In this document: positions 22,779-35,799 of the stretch, one piece after another
Position numbering within the stretch: position 1 is the stretch's first letter
Layout of the letters: every line of letters starts with the position of its first letter
From: Polyodon spathula
Taxonomy: Eukaryota > Chordata > Actinopteri > Acipenseriformes > Polyodontidae
DNA length: 64,000 nucleotides
Reading direction: 5' to 3'
Assembly (NCBI RefSeq): GCF_017654505.1
Contig: NC_054570.1
Span: 4,535,488-4,599,487 of the forward strand
Notes under the pieces: generated by a model
The model's database searches: none
Seen by the model: the letters and a program-made list of their open reading frames with translations, nothing else
What the model was told of the DNA's origin: nothing
Translations under genes and position numbers: made by a program

Positions 22779-22849
22779 AAAGGAAGGGGGGAGAAATCAA
22801 CAAAAAAACAGAAGGGAGACCGCATCAAAACAAGAACAACAACTCAGGT

Positions 22850-25622
22850 AAGACAACCATTAAATGTATTTATCTAAATGCTAGAAGTATCAGAAACAAA
22901 ATTCTAGAACTTGAAGCTACTGCACTAACAGGTAACTATGATGTGATAGGTGTTACAGAAACGTGGTTATCTGAGAGTGATGGGGACGAATATAATATTT
23001 GTGGGTATACACTGTATAGGAAAGACAGGCAGGACAGAAGAGGAGGAGGGGTAGCGCTATACATAAGAAACAGTCTTGAAGCCCAGGTGTTAAACCTGGA
23101 CAAAGAAAATAAAACCGAATCAATATGGGTCAGAATAACAGACAAAAATTCAAAAGGCATAATAATAGGAGCATGCTATAGACCGCCAGATTCAGACGGT
23201 GAGCACAATAATCTGTTATACAATGACATTAGAAATGTGTGTAGCAAAGGAGAAGCCATACTAATGGGGGATTTCAACTTCCCCCAAATAAAATGGGAAA
23301 ACCCGGTGGGTAGCGCGAAGGATGAAATAGAAATGGTGGAAATGACAAATGACTGCTTCCTAACACAATTTGTGAAGGCACCCACTAGAGGGGAGGCATG
23401 CCTTGATTTAGTCTTTTCAAATAACGAAGATAGAATAACTAAAACAGAGGTCAGAGAACCACTGGCAAACTCAGACCACAACATGGTCTCATTTGAAGTG
23501 TTTTTTAAAACCCCAAAAGTAAAGACTAAAGCTAAGGTTTACAATTTTAGAAAAGCAAACTATGAAGGCATGAAACAGAGACTAACAGAAGTAGATTGGA
23601 GTAAAATAGAGAAAACACCCACAGAAGAAGGATGGTTGTTCTTCAAAAATGTAGTACTAGAGGCGCAAAACAATTATATCCCTAAAGTAGACAAATCTAA
23701 ATGTAAAACTAAATTGCCAAAATGGTTTAATAGATCAATTAAAAAAAATATTCAGCGAAAAAAGGCACTTTACAGAGCATTAAAAAAGGACCAAAAAGAA
23801 AGTACGCAGAAAGAGTACACAGAACTGCAAACGCAAGTCAAAAAGGAAGTTAGAAAGGCCAAGAGAGAAATAGAAATGAACATTGCTAAGGGGGCTAAAA
23901 CCAATTCCAAAATGTTTTTCCAATATTACAACAGCAAGAGAACATTCAAAGAGGAGATTAAATGTTTAAGAGATACAAATGGCAAAATCGTAGAGGAAGA
24001 AAAAAAAATAGCAAATATGTTAAATGATTACTTTTCACAAGTTTTTACAAAGGAAGATACTGACAACATGCCCCACATGTCATCCAGTTCCTATCCAGTT
24101 TTAAATAACTTTAGCATAACTGAGGCAGAAGTGTTAAAGGGACTAGGAGCTCTTAAAATAAACAAATCCCCTGGGCCGGATGAGATCCTCCCAGTAGTAC
24201 TCAAATAAATGAAAGAAGTAATTTACAAACCGCTAACCAAGATCATGCAGCAGTCTCTTGACACAGGGGTGGTACCGACAGACTGGAAAATTGCAAACGT
24301 AATACCGATCCACAAAAAGGGAAACAAAACTGAACCAGGTAACTACAGACCAGTAAGCCTGACTTCTATTATATGCAAAATTATGGAAACTATAATAAGA
24401 TCCAAAATGGAAAATTACCTATATGGTAACAGGGTACTGGGAGACAGTCAACATGGTTTTAGGAAAGGGAGATCATGCCTAACTAACTTGCTTGATTTTT
24501 TTTGAGGATGCAACATCGATAATGGATAATTGCAAAGCATATGACATGGTTTATTTAGATTTCCAGAAAGCTTTTGACAAAGTCCCGCACAAAAGATTAA
24601 TTCTCAAACTGAACGCAGTTGGGATTCAAGGAAACACATGTACATGGATTAGGGAGTGGTTAACATGTAGAAAACAGAAAGTACTGATTAGAGGAAAAAC
24701 CTCAGAATGGAGTGTGGTAACCAGCGGTGTACCACAGGGATCAGTATTAGGTCCTCTGCTATTCCTAATCTACATTAATGATTTAGATTCTGGTATAGTA
24801 AGCAAACTTGTTAAATTTGCAGACGACACAAAAGTAGGAGGAGTGGCAAACACTGTTGCAGCAGCAAAGGTCATTCAAAATGATCTAGACAAGATTCAGA
24901 ACTGGGCAGATACATGGCAAATGACATTTAATAGAGAAAAGTGTAAGGTACTGCACGCAGGAAATAAAAATGTACATTATAAATATCATATGGGAGATAT
25001 TGAAATTGGAGAAGGAATCTATGAAAAAGACCTAGGAGTTTTTGTTGACTCAGAAATGTCTTCATCTAGGCAATGTGGGGAAGCTATAAAAAAGGCTAAC
25101 AAGATGCTCGGATACATTGTGAAAAGTGTTGAATTTAAATCAAGGGAAGTAATGTTAAAACTGTACAATGCACTAGTAAGACCTCATCTTGAATATTGTG
25201 TGCAGTTCTGGTCACCTCGCTATAAAAAAGATATTGCTGCTCTAGAAAGAGTGCAAAGAAGAGCGACCAGAATTATTCTGGGCTTAAAAGGCATGTCATA
25301 TGCAGACAGGCTAAAAGAATTGAATCTGTTCAGTCTTGAACAAAGAAGACTACGTGGCGACCTAATTCAAGCATTCAAAATTCTAAAAGGTATTGACAGT
25401 GTCGACCCAAGGGACTTTTTCAGCCTGAAAAAAGAAACAAGGACCAGGGGTCACAAATGGAGTTTAGAAAAAGGGGCATTCAGAACAGAAAATAGGAGAC
25501 ACTTTTTTACACAGAGAATTGTGAGGGTCTGGAATCAACTCCCCAGTAATGTTGTTGAAGCTGACACCCTGGGATCCTTCAAGAAGCTGCTTGATGAGAT
25601 TTTGGGATCAATAAGCTACTAA
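22850..25622 (+). pseudogene. CR1 LINE ORF2 (endonuclease plus reverse transcriptase), one stop and one frameshift
   Basis: The frame is open from about 22850 although the first clear start is uncertain. The N-terminal part is an APE-type endonuclease (YLNARSIRNK, VTETWL, GDFNFP, SDHNMVSFEV), followed by a lysine-rich linker and a reverse transcriptase with [44 protein letters not shown] and the catalytic FADDTKV. Two lesions are seen: a TAA at 24206-24208, where the copy at 56.8 kb reads GAA, and eight T's near 24496-24503, where that copy has seven. Otherwise it runs to the TAA at 25620-25622. It is inactive as it stands but recently so. Confidence 0.93.
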
Positions 25623-25691
25623 CAACCAAACGAGCAAGATGGGCCGAATGGCCTCCTCTCGTTTGTAAACTTTCTTATGTTCTTATGTTCT

Positions 25692-27697
25692 AAGAACAAA
25701 GAGCCATAGTGGCAGAGTCTGCTGAAAGCTGGGAGAATGAGTCGATAGGGGGAAGAAGAGAGAGCAGAGGAAGTAAAGGTGGTCAGGAAAGGGAGCGGAG
25801 ATTGTGGTTAAAAGAGAAGGGATAGAAATGGATGGGAGAGTGCATAAGAAGAAGCAAAAAGCAGAGCGGTTGACAAATGCACAACATTCAAGTATTTGCA
25901 AGGAGCATTCTGTAAATATTCTGTATAAGCTTCAAATAAATTAACATTAACAAATTAAATTCACCTTTACCATAATGTGTGCAAATAGGAAAATGGGAGA
26001 GGAAGACCAGATCAGTAATACTGTGGTTAGTTAAGATTTACTATAATTACTTAGTTAGCGCCATAAGCTTTAAGTTTATAAGCAGAAGTGAATCTTTGCT
26101 CGAATTTTCTTCCTCATTAATGTAGTTTACACACAGCTGCATTTCACTGTATAAGAGTGTCAGTATACCTGTGTTTGGTACTTATACACACATATTTATA
26201 CTTGTGTTGCTCGGTTTGTTATATTGTGGCTGGGGAAACTCAAATGTAGCATCTCATTTTAATTTCAAATTTTAGCAGAGAATGTAGCTGTGTTTATTGC
26301 AGAGGCGCTGCACTGTTTAAAGGAAACAGTCTGTGTTCTGTACTATCCATATCGCAGTAAACATTGCTCTTATCATATTTCTGACAGGTTTTATACTTTT
26401 CATTCACACATCATAGGTAAATAAACCAGATCATTACTTGTATTCAACTTTTTCTATTTGCCAGGAGAAAGAGATTTTGTTCTTGTAAGCACCGCAGTGT
26501 CTCCCCTTCATGCTCCCTCCTGCAGCAATGCTGGTGCTCTGGCTGAAATGAGTGGCACATTGTGGGGAGAGAACGTGGATGCAGGAGGGAGTGTGATCTG
26601 GACACCCTGCGATCCTGAGAGTGCGCCTGAGTAAATGTATTGTACGGTTCTTGCGTGACCCATGAGTAATGCTGGATTTTCACGGGTATCACGAATTTCA
26701 CAATTTCCATGAAATGTACCCATCGTTGAGTAATGTGTAGTTTTCTGTGAAAATCCCCATTTCTGAAAGAATAGCGTAAATATACATATTGTGTATCACT
26801 TAAAAATAAATGCATCTAACATTTGCCTTATTGACGCACTAGCTGTTCGGAAGCTGACAGCTGGTTTAGTTTGCTCTCAGTAAATGATTGAGCACAGACT
26901 GCATAGAGCTGCACGATTTCTTTAAAATGTCTTCAACGAAAAAGACAGCAGATGCATCAAAAAAGGAAAATATTTCTGATAAAGTTCGCTTTGTACAAGA
27001 AGGGACGTTTCATGTGTCTGCTCTTGTTAAAAAAGAGAATATTCTACAATTTATAATTTTTCAGGTAAGAATTTCAATATTTTAAAACATTTGAATGTGA
27101 CAACGCCATTTTCTGTTTTAATAAATATTATGTTAATCGTGAAATGTCTTGAAATACATATTTTTAGACTGAAATGCCGTGAAATCTCTGTTAGCGTGAA
27201 AACATACAGCCCCGCCCATGACGTGCGAATAAAACTGTGGGAGCCGCAGCACAAGACACAGCGAAGCTAACTTTGTAACACTTTGACCACAATTGAAATG
27301 AGTGCTAATCAAGGTTTTCAAATCAATGTTCTTACCAGCAGCAGCATTATTACTTTCCCCTGTTGAGTCTGTGTGTATGTTTACTGCAATTTGAAATACT
27401 CTAGTGGAAAAGCTACACCTGTTTCCTCAATCAATGTGTTACAGTTCAGGCACTAAAAAGAGGAACCAGGGACAGCGTTAATTAAGCTAATAAGAGGTAA
27501 TGTGTGTAAGTGTTTGTGTGTATTAAAATAAATAAAGAAAGAAAACTTGTTGGCACCCCTTTAAAAGAAAAGATTTATTGGTTTCAAAGTGTTTAAGAAT
27601 GTCTGTTGCACATGTTCACACACACACACACACACACAAATCAAGCAGGAAAAGGTCAATAATATCAAAAGCGAATCATGCTGTAGGTCTGTAAGAT
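25692..27697. other. Intergenic DNA, no supported gene
   Basis: The first 190 bases continue purine-rich sequence. 26660-27210 has paired motifs such as GGATTTTCACGGG and CCGTGAAATCTC that could belong to a decayed hAT-like element, with a short lysine-rich frame near 26927-27080, but I cannot confirm it. A (CA)n run sits at 27619-27639. Confidence 0.35.
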
Positions 27698-29945
27698 GGG
27701 TTGTTCCCTTTCAATTCGACGATGGCCACCAAAACGTCATTATGGGATATACGCCTGCCTATTGGTAGATATCACTGAGATCGTTCTGTCAAAGCTGCCA
27801 ATAAGCCCTCTGTCCCTTGTGACCCAATTGGAACCTCCTACTGGGATTACATAATCATTACGAAGGGGAGCCTCACTCTCTTTTCGCTTCTCAAGATTGG
27901 CACAGTAAGACCTCTCTGTGTTGCTTTGAGCCTTTTTCTTCTAAAAAGCACTGCGTACGGTATTGCTTGTTCCTCTGCACTTCGTTCTGAAAGCTGGCCT
28001 TCGCTGCTTTTCCCGGATTCAGTAGTTTTAATTCATAGCTTTTTTATTCTGTTTCTAACTATCAGCACCTGCTCGCTGCGCTTGTCAGGCAGCTTCTCCT
28101 TGTCTGTGTGTCTCAGTACTATAAATATTATTTTTAAGGATCGTGTGTGTTTTTCACTCTTTCTTACTTGGGAGAGCTCTGTTACTCCACGTGGCTGGGC
28201 GTGCCTTGTCCCTGTTTTTGAGTTATCCCACCAGCCACCTGCGGGCCGCCGGTCGGAGCCTTGTTTTGAATATGTGTTCCCAAGCTTGCGCAGAGGACTA
28301 GCTTCAGCACAGCTGCTTATAGCCGGACCAGCCGTATTCTCTTCGCCCAGGCTCCCTCGTTTTTGAAGTGAGATGTACCCGGGCTGAGTTGGCCTTCACC
28401 ACGTGTGTAGGTCAAACAGACAGTGTGCTCTCTGCCCCATCTGTACTCTAATATTGAACTGTTTTTGTATTTCAAAAACTGTTGTTGTATTACTGTGTTG
28501 TAAATGTCAATCATTCGCCGCAGCTTCAGCCCTGTACTCCTGTTGAACGTTATGCGCTGCTCAGTTGTGCGACCACGCGGTCAGGGTAGGCACCGTGCAC
28601 AACAGCCTCAGTGTTTTTTAATACTGGAGACTCAGCCCGTGCTACCTTAGTACCACGGTGCGCACAGTGCTCCTTGACTCGCTTTACCGATACAGGCTGG
28701 CGAGCAGGAGCTGCACGGTACTTGGTGCACGTGATTCGCGCAGTTCTCGGTGAACGTTATACTCAATGCTGCTCCTCGGTGCACACGGTGCACAGAATAC
28801 TCTTGCTGCACAGTGCTCTGTGCAGGCGGTGCGCACGTATCTATTAGCCCGTGCTCAATGCACGCGACTCGTTTATGAACGGGACTCGGTGCACGCGGTG
28901 CATGTGGTACTCACTGGGCATAAGACCCGGTGCTGCACAGATCAAGGCCCCTAGTTCCGAGGTTACTTTGATTACTATCCTGCCACTGCTGTCAGGGTCG
29001 GTACCTGCGCTCATGGACCCTGGACAGCGCAGGTAGAGCCACATCTCTCCGTCTTTCGGCCACATGACGTGTCTCCCTGATATCAACCCTTCCCAGGTTT
29101 CCCCTCCTTTTATTGGAGAGGTGCGACCCCACCTCACAAGGCCATTCCTTTGGCCCAGCAGTGGAGGAGATCCTGCAGCGGTCTCTTCGGGAACGTGAGG
29201 CCTCAAGACAGGTAGACCAGTTGCTCCCTCTCTCCGCTCCAGTTCCCACAGCCCCACTGGATGACCTTAGGCACCGTCTACAGGCCTCATCTCAGGCGAG
29301 GTGCAGGACCCTCCCACAACATGGCATGCAAATGTCAGCCCTGCCTCAGCCGCCCCAGCATGGCCCCCGAATGCTGGCGTCCTCAGACCCAATTCACAGC
29401 ACAACTGCTGCACTACTGGCACGCTTGCACCTCTGATGCATGAGTGCTCACAACCGTACAATAGGGTTTGGCGCTTCAGTTTCACTTGGGACCCCTTTCC
29501 TTTTCGCGGCGTTGTGACTACGTACATGACAGATTCGCTTCAGGCCTCAGTGCTCCAGACCGAATTGGCAGCCTTGCTGGACAAGCGCGCCTTCCGTCTC
29601 GTAAATCCCACCTCTCTCGGAGAGAGGTTCTAATCAAGATACTTTCTGAGGCTGATGAGGGACGGTGGCTTTCATCCCATCCTGGACCTGCGGTTCCTCA
29701 ACCATTCTGAAACAGAGGGGGTTCCGAATTCTGACTCATCATCACGTACTCCAGTCTGTCCGGCCAGGCAACTGGTTTATCACGATGCACTTCTGGGCGG
29801 GACCAAGGGGGTCACCGAGGGGAGGGGGGGGGGGCCTATCGGCAGCTTTGAGAGAGAGATCAGTGACACCTACCAGTAGGCAGGCGTGTAGCCCATAACA
29901 ATGTTTTGATGGCCAACTTCTCTTTCAGGGAACCTGGTTTACGGT
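27698..29945 (+). mobile_element. DIRS-type retrotransposon, internally deleted
   Basis: The ends (27698-27812 and 29833-29945) are inverted copies of about 110 bp sharing GATGGCCA(C/T)CAAAAC, ACGCCTGCCTA(T/C)TGGTAG and CAAAGCTGCC. Inside are a GC-rich Gag-like region (about 28500-29450, no intact frame) and the beginning of a DIRS reverse transcriptase (ELAALLDKRAFRLVNP, then FHPILDLRFLN and HHVLQSVRPGNWFIT in shifting frames). The remaining reverse transcriptase, RNase H and tyrosine recombinase are missing; the sequence jumps directly to the right inverted repeat near 29800-29833. Confidence 0.85.
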
Positions 29946-29959
29946 AGGTAAACTAACAT

Positions 29960-30110
29960 TTCTTTTACTTCTTACTTTTAAGATATAATACTTTTGTAAT
30001 TTTCTAGAAGGATACTTTGACTTTTACTTCATTATATATTTTTTCTAAGTAACAGTACTTTTACTCAAGCAACACGTTTTAATATTTTTCCCACTCCTGA
30101 TAATTATACA
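29960..30110. mobile_element. hAT-like MITE fragment
   Basis: Sequence rich in ACTTTTACT motifs (CTTTGACTTTTACTTC, then AGTACTTTTACTCAAG and TTTTTCCCACTCCTG) resembles the ends of widespread fish hAT MITEs. The other end is not identified. Confidence 0.4.
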
Positions 30111-31110
30111 AACAGTTAAATGATAAAATGTATTAGGGCAACCTATTGCTTCTGTTTTGATTTTTTGTGCATACAAAATCAAACCACTGGAATTGAAAAT
30201 CAAATTATGATTGTCTAATTTATTTGAGGCCTTCAGCTGTGTTTACACTGTTGTTCCAGAACCCTTCCGATATAATTCCGGTGCAAAATAAACCAAAACA
30301 GTGCATTTATGTGTGAATAAAACAGGAGGGGGTAGTTCTCTCAGGACAGACGTGTGAGCGTGCGTACTTTGAAGGCGAAGCGGCAGTGATATTGTGCCGT
30401 ATATACAATATCATCAAGCTCCATATTTTGAATATCTTCAATGAAAGCAATGGAGGCTGGGTGACCATCTGAAGAACATTTGGAAAGATGAGCAACAATA
30501 CATTTTCCTATTTGCATGTACTAGCTAATTTTTAATAGAACAACTCACGAGTTTTTCTAAAGTGCATTAGTTGTGTAACAGTCAGCATTTACAGTTGGAA
30601 ATTGTTTTGTTTATCAACCTTGGTATTTCAAGTCCGTCTAGAAATTATCAATGGTTTTGAGGTTGTACATCTCATAGAATATTGTGAAAAATAGTTACAC
30701 CTTTAAATGCCTGTTTCTTTTAATAAATAGCTTAAATATTGAAATCTTCTAGTGTCTGGACCAGTTTTTCACTAGCATTTTGTTACGGTTATTTCCATAT
30801 ATACTTGTACTTCTTTTGGCTGTAATACACAGTGGTTTGTCTTTTTAAAGTTTTTTTTTTTTCCCGCTACCAACCCCCTTCCTCCTGCTTTAAATCTAAA
30901 AACCTAACAAAACACTGTCAAACCAGCAATGTTCGCTTAAAATAATTCGCATTCTGGGAGTGTTTGACCGAAACTTGTTTAGTTTTATAAAACTGCTCAG
31001 ACGAGAAGAATTTAAGTGAACTTGATTGCGTCTTCAATTAATTTTTTTCTGGATAACAAGAAACACTGAAATTAAAATGTGTTTCACAATGATCCTTTAT
31101 AATATAATAA
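30111..31110. other. AT-rich intergenic DNA, no gene seen
   Basis: No supported exon or recognisable repeat apart from homopolymer runs. Confidence 0.4.
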
Positions 31111-31121
31111 ATATATATATA

Positions 31122-31193
<72 letters not shown>
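31111..31193. repeat. (AT)n microsatellite, interrupted
   Basis: TA dinucleotide array with one ATCTATA and one ATAATAT interruption. Confidence 0.97.
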
Positions 31194-31197
<4 letters not shown>

Positions 31198-33300
31198 ATC
31201 AGTGGTTAGAAAGTCTGGCCTGTGATTATTAAACCTCATCATGGAAGGAAAATAGCTTGAACTATTGCCCTAACATCCTTTCACCACTGGGCAATAGTCT
31301 CCGTCTGTCATGTTATTGGTTCATATCACTGTCAGTTCTGCCCCTTTTCAAAGGTATGCCTTTCTCCCCTGCACTCTTCACAAGAAGAGAAAATGGCTGA
31401 ACGCCGATTTTGTGAGTTAACAGAAAATGAATTACAAAACGTACTGCATAAGAAAGATGCTGTAAATACCAAAATTGTGATTAAAACTTAGTTTTTGGAC
31501 TTTCTGAAATTCAACGCAATGAAAACCAATATGACGGGCAGGATATAATCTGGACAATGAGGGTGTCGGTGAAGAAGAGCAAAACGATACTAACGATACA
31601 GTATTTACTTTTCTGTTATTCGTTTACTTATACTGTATCAGCTACATCTAAAGAAAATTTGAAGTCGTATTTAATAGCCAACCTTGCCTCACTTATTTTC
31701 TTGACTGATTAATAAATTAAATATGTACTGCAGAATCAGCCTTAGTGGAAAATGAAATACCCCTCTTCAAGACTATTATTACCTGCGGCTTCGGGCATTT
31801 TAGCCCCCTGTCAGTAACTATAGTCTTCCCTTGGGTAAATAATTCTCTACTATAGTCCTCCTTTCCAGTCCATGTTTACTATATATATATATTCCAGAAT
31901 GTTCCAGGTTTGTACGGATCCCAATCTGGACTCCGAGTGTGATGAACGTTGTCAGGATCCACAGCATTGCAAAGGCTGCTGCAGCCCAGCTAAAGGAAAG
32001 TGGAACAAATGCATGATAGGCTTAATGAGGATGCCACCACCCCTCCAAAAAAACACAATGGGGGAAAAACTGAAAACATATTCAATTAAAAACATATCAT
32101 GTGTCCAAAAAGCCTTAAGGAAGCTTGCGAGCGCTCTGTGGCTTGTGCTGCTTGAGGCTGTGTAAATGAAAGTACCAGAGCACTGCAAGCTATAGTACCC
32201 TAGTCTAGCCCAATACTGTCTAGAGTGGGGATTCAAGCACGGTTAATTGTTTATCTGTTGTGTGTATGATCTCTCAATACAATGATAGTTGTTTTCCTCT
32301 GAAGTTCAATCCCTGATTATTCCATTAAATACATGTAGCAATGAGACCTTATAAACCCTGCCAGCCCATCTGCTATGTTTTTCATTTCTATCAACTAATA
32401 CCTCGTATTCCTGAGCAGGGATTGAGCACCAGTCTGAGCTGACCCAGGTTCTGCTGCATTCCTCCTGATCCCCCCCATTGATAGTCTACCCAAGTCGACT
32501 GAAAAGTTCCCATGCAATGCAAGTTTGACGGATATTAGCAATTCTTTCTCAGCAAGCCTTGCAGCTAAAGTTGCATTAATTTGTTTATAAAACCAAAAAG
32601 ATGAACACTATTTGTTTGCTTAAAAGCTAACAGACAATGCATGTTGTCTAAATGAACATGGAACACACAGGATTATGGGCAGCAGGGTTTTGAACCTGGG
32701 TTAGGTGGTGCATGGAAATGATATATTAGAGTAGAGGAGGCCAGCCCCAGGATTCTCCATACAAGCTCAAAGAAGCACAAAACCATGTGAAGCAGATTTA
32801 GAGAAACATGGTAAAAGCTCAGTATAGGAGCAAGAGAAACCAAATTCAAAGAGAATCACAAGAGGTTGCTACTTCTGAGAAAGTGTAAGAAAATGCATTT
32901 TTAAAACCTGTTAGCACTCCTTTCAAAATAAACTTCCCACATGCCCTCTACTGAGACTGCAGAGAGGACTTGAATTACTGGAATCCAACACCTGCACTTA
33001 CTGTAAATGCATTGTATCATATTAGTAATATAGCACATAATAAGGCAATAATTATGTGGAGGGATTCTGAGGACACTATAAACCATAAGTGTGATGCTGA
33101 TATTCAAGACCTGAGTACGCTTAGATAATTACATGGCAAAACAGAACAAAAATCACACCATAAGGTACATTTTAGCAAACTCATTTTCTAACCAGCAGTA
33201 ATCTCATTAGCCATTGCAATATTATTAGACATTTTTAATTAGCATTGGATCCCGAGGTAAATATCAGCAGCAGTCAAAACTTCCTCTTTTTCATTCTGAG
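31194..33300. other. Intergenic DNA, no supported gene
   Basis: Short frames only. A cysteine-rich frame at 31872-32165 has CDERCQDPQHCKGCC, but there is no start, splice or homology support. Confidence 0.35.
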
Positions 33301-33304
33301 TTAG

Positions 33305-33428
33305 TATATTTAAATAAAGCAGCTCGCTGGTTTACCATGTGTGTCAGGGTCCAATATAAATTCAGAAGGTGTTTAAATAAAGCAGCTCGCTGGTTTATTC
33401 GTGAGTATCAGGGTCCAATATAAATCCA
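33305..33428. repeat. 62-bp tandem duplication
   Basis: Two adjacent copies of a unit containing TTTAAATAAAGCAGCTCGCT and CAGGGTCCAATATAAAT differ at a few bases. Confidence 0.9.
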
Positions 33429-34149
33429 CTAGATAACGAGGGCACTGATATATCAAGTCAATTAGAACCAAACAACCAAGTTATATTTTTCGTTTTAGTA
33501 GTCCGTTCATGATAATTATGATGACGATGTAGCTGCAGAATATAATTTGCATTCCGCAGAGCTGAAGGAACCCATTACAAAGGCTGCCCCTCTACTGTCC
33601 GGGCCTCACAGCTCCGAACCAATTGACCAGATGCCTCTCTTGCAAGTACATTGGTATGGTATTTGGATTTTAGGTTACTTAAATAACATTAAGTCATTTC
33701 AATACAGCAACTTCCTCTGAAATAAGTCAGTTTCACTTACACACCGCGGTATTAAAACAGTGTTTCTCACTCACATGCATTGATTTTTGCCTCTGTTTTC
33801 AGGATAGGACACAAATGCAAACTTGATAAATGGTTTAACAGGATTGTCCACTATGGGATAGGTTGCCCTTTTAGTACACTTTATGCTACAAGGTTTGTTC
33901 TTGTCTATTCTCCCTTATAAGTTTACCATGGCATTTTTTACAGTATTTTGGCAGTTTCACCATGCTTTCCCCATGCTTATACTATGCATTTCCCATAGTG
34001 CACCCTAGTTTGCCATGTTTATTCATATGCTTTACTATACAGTACCTCACTATTCTTTAGAGTGCTTCCCTATGCTTTCATGATGCTTGCTTACACTGTG
34101 CTATGCTTTTACTGTGGGAAACTGTAATAAGGGTTTGTTTATTCTGTTT

Positions 34150-34450
34150 TTAATATACTTTACCATACTTCCCTGTGCTTTACAATGCTTCCCTGTGCTT
34201 TACCAGACCTCTCTGTGCTTTACAATGCTTCCCTATGCTTTACCAGTCCTCTCTGTGCTTTACAATACTTCCCTGTGCTTTACCAGACCTATCTGTGCTT
34301 TACAATGCTTCCCTATGCTTTACCAGACCTCTCTATGCTTTACAATGCTTCCCTATGCTTTACCAGTCCTCTCTGTGCTTTACAATACTTCCCTGTGCTT
34401 TACCATACTTATCTGTGCTTTACCATACTTATATGTGCTTTACAATGCTC
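34150..34450. repeat. Minisatellite family B, about 20-bp units (TGTGCTTTACAATGCTTCCC type)
   Basis: About 15 units alternate between CTTTACAATGCTTCCCT(A/G)TG and CTTTACCAGACCTCTCTGTG, giving a 40-bp higher-order period. Degenerate units extend left to about 33900. The same family occurs at 47.93-48.05, 59.09-59.31 and 59.60-60.00 kb. Leu/Cys/Phe-rich reading frames here are by-products of the repeat. Confidence 0.95.
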
Positions 34451-34459
34451 CTTAGTTGA

Positions 34460-35770
34460 CTGATTTTCTCCCTGCAAACACATGGATTATTCCCGGACTC
34501 TCCCTACAACTCAAACAGATTCCTGCATGTCTGCTGGCATTGGAAACACCAACTCATTCTGGAAAGGGCACCTGAGAATATTTTTTTATCATTGAACATG
34601 GAGTTATTGGAATTACTTAGAATCCATGATTGAGAGATCTCTAAGTACGAGAAGGTTTGTAGGGAATATAGCTCACACAAATAGTCAGGCCTATGAACAG
34701 CCTTGTAAGTGAGGAGCAAAGTCTAGCTGTTCTTAATTGTGTATATTCGACCTACCCTTTAACATTACATCTGTTATAAAGGCAGATCAACAGCACGGTG
34801 AACTTCGTGAAGTCATAGCAGAGTCTGTGGTGTAGAGCACTAATACTTTACATGCTGCGCAGAAACGTGGACCAGAAGACACATGTGGAAATGAAGGGGA
34901 ATAGACCTAGGATAGAGAGAAGGGAGACACACAAAGAGTGGTGAGGGGGTGGAATGATTTACCTAGTCCTGTTTAGGTAGACATCTGTACCCATGTTTTA
35001 AACATGATTAAACATGGAGCCAGGCTTCCATCGCTGCTTTGAACTACACACACAGGTGGGACTTCCGTAAGTGCATTAAAACTACAAACTTTAGGATACA
35101 AGACATTTTGAGGCAAAACAAAATGGAGGCAGTATTTGACATAATGAAAAGGGCAGGATTTGCTGCTTATAGGGTTTGAAGAAGCTACATGTTTGAGATA
35201 TATAACAGGTAAAGACACAAATACAGAAAGTGGAGGCTATAAAAGATTGGCTGAGGTCACTACATTTAAAAAACATAATCTGGGCTGCCCTAGGGACAGC
35301 GGACTATTAGAGGTGATATATTCTGGATGTTGCCATCACTGTAGCTCTGTTAAGTGCAAGGTATCCCAACATGCAATTTCGAATACAGCCCCCTCCCTCC
35401 TCCCTTTTCCTTTCCCCCAGTTATTTCCATACTCTGTTCATCTTTAAATGGTACAAACCATCCATTATTTGGTGTTCTATATACCTCCCCAATATAACTA
35501 TTCTCAATATTTATCACACTTGCTTTCTTTCTGAGAATTGGATCTATTGAAAATACATTAATGTTGTAAGGGTTAAAATAAACATCTAATATCGTAATGT
35601 GTGTGTGTGTGTGTAGATATGCAAGCAAGGCATCCAATGTTAGGCTGGAGTTAACTTAGAGGGGGCTGCACTTGAATTGCCCAGGTGAAATTATCTAACA
35701 ACTACGTCCAGACCTGTTCTGAAAGGGGGTTCCCAGCTGAAGGTACTGGCTAATTACTATTTTGACTGCA
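34460..35770. other. Intergenic DNA, no supported gene
   Basis: No exon-like signals that I trust. A short (GT)n run lies at 35597-35615. Confidence 0.35.
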
Positions 35771-35799
35771 AGTTAGGTGACTACCATTATTCGACTAGA

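Larger units (their letters stand above)
21391..25691 (+). mobile_element. Nearly full-length CR1-clade LINE
   Basis: A 4.3-kb element contains a 5' untranslated region, ORF1 (21831-22778), ORF2 (about 22850-25622), a short 3' UTR ending GGCCTCCTCTCGTTTGTAAA and two TTCTTATG octamers. The octamer 3' tail, the esterase-like ORF1 and the APE-type endonuclease in ORF2 place it in the CR1 clade. The 5' UTR holds an 85-bp block twice (21393-21475 and 21688-21770), both starting GTCTTCCCAGCGACAGCGAG. Only two inactivating changes are visible in ORF2, so it is a young copy. Five fragments of the same family lie in the window. Confidence 0.93.

Noticed and set aside
28844..29633. Several overlapping frames in GC-rich DNA
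   Set aside because: They lie in the decayed Gag region of a DIRS element; none keeps a consistent domain.
31872..32165. Cysteine-rich frame, possible small secreted protein
   Set aside because: No signal peptide, no splice or promoter context and no family pattern; probably chance.
34087..34463. Three overlapping Leu/Cys/Phe-rich open frames
   Set aside because: All three frames are open because the 20-bp repeat lacks stops; this is not a coding signature.
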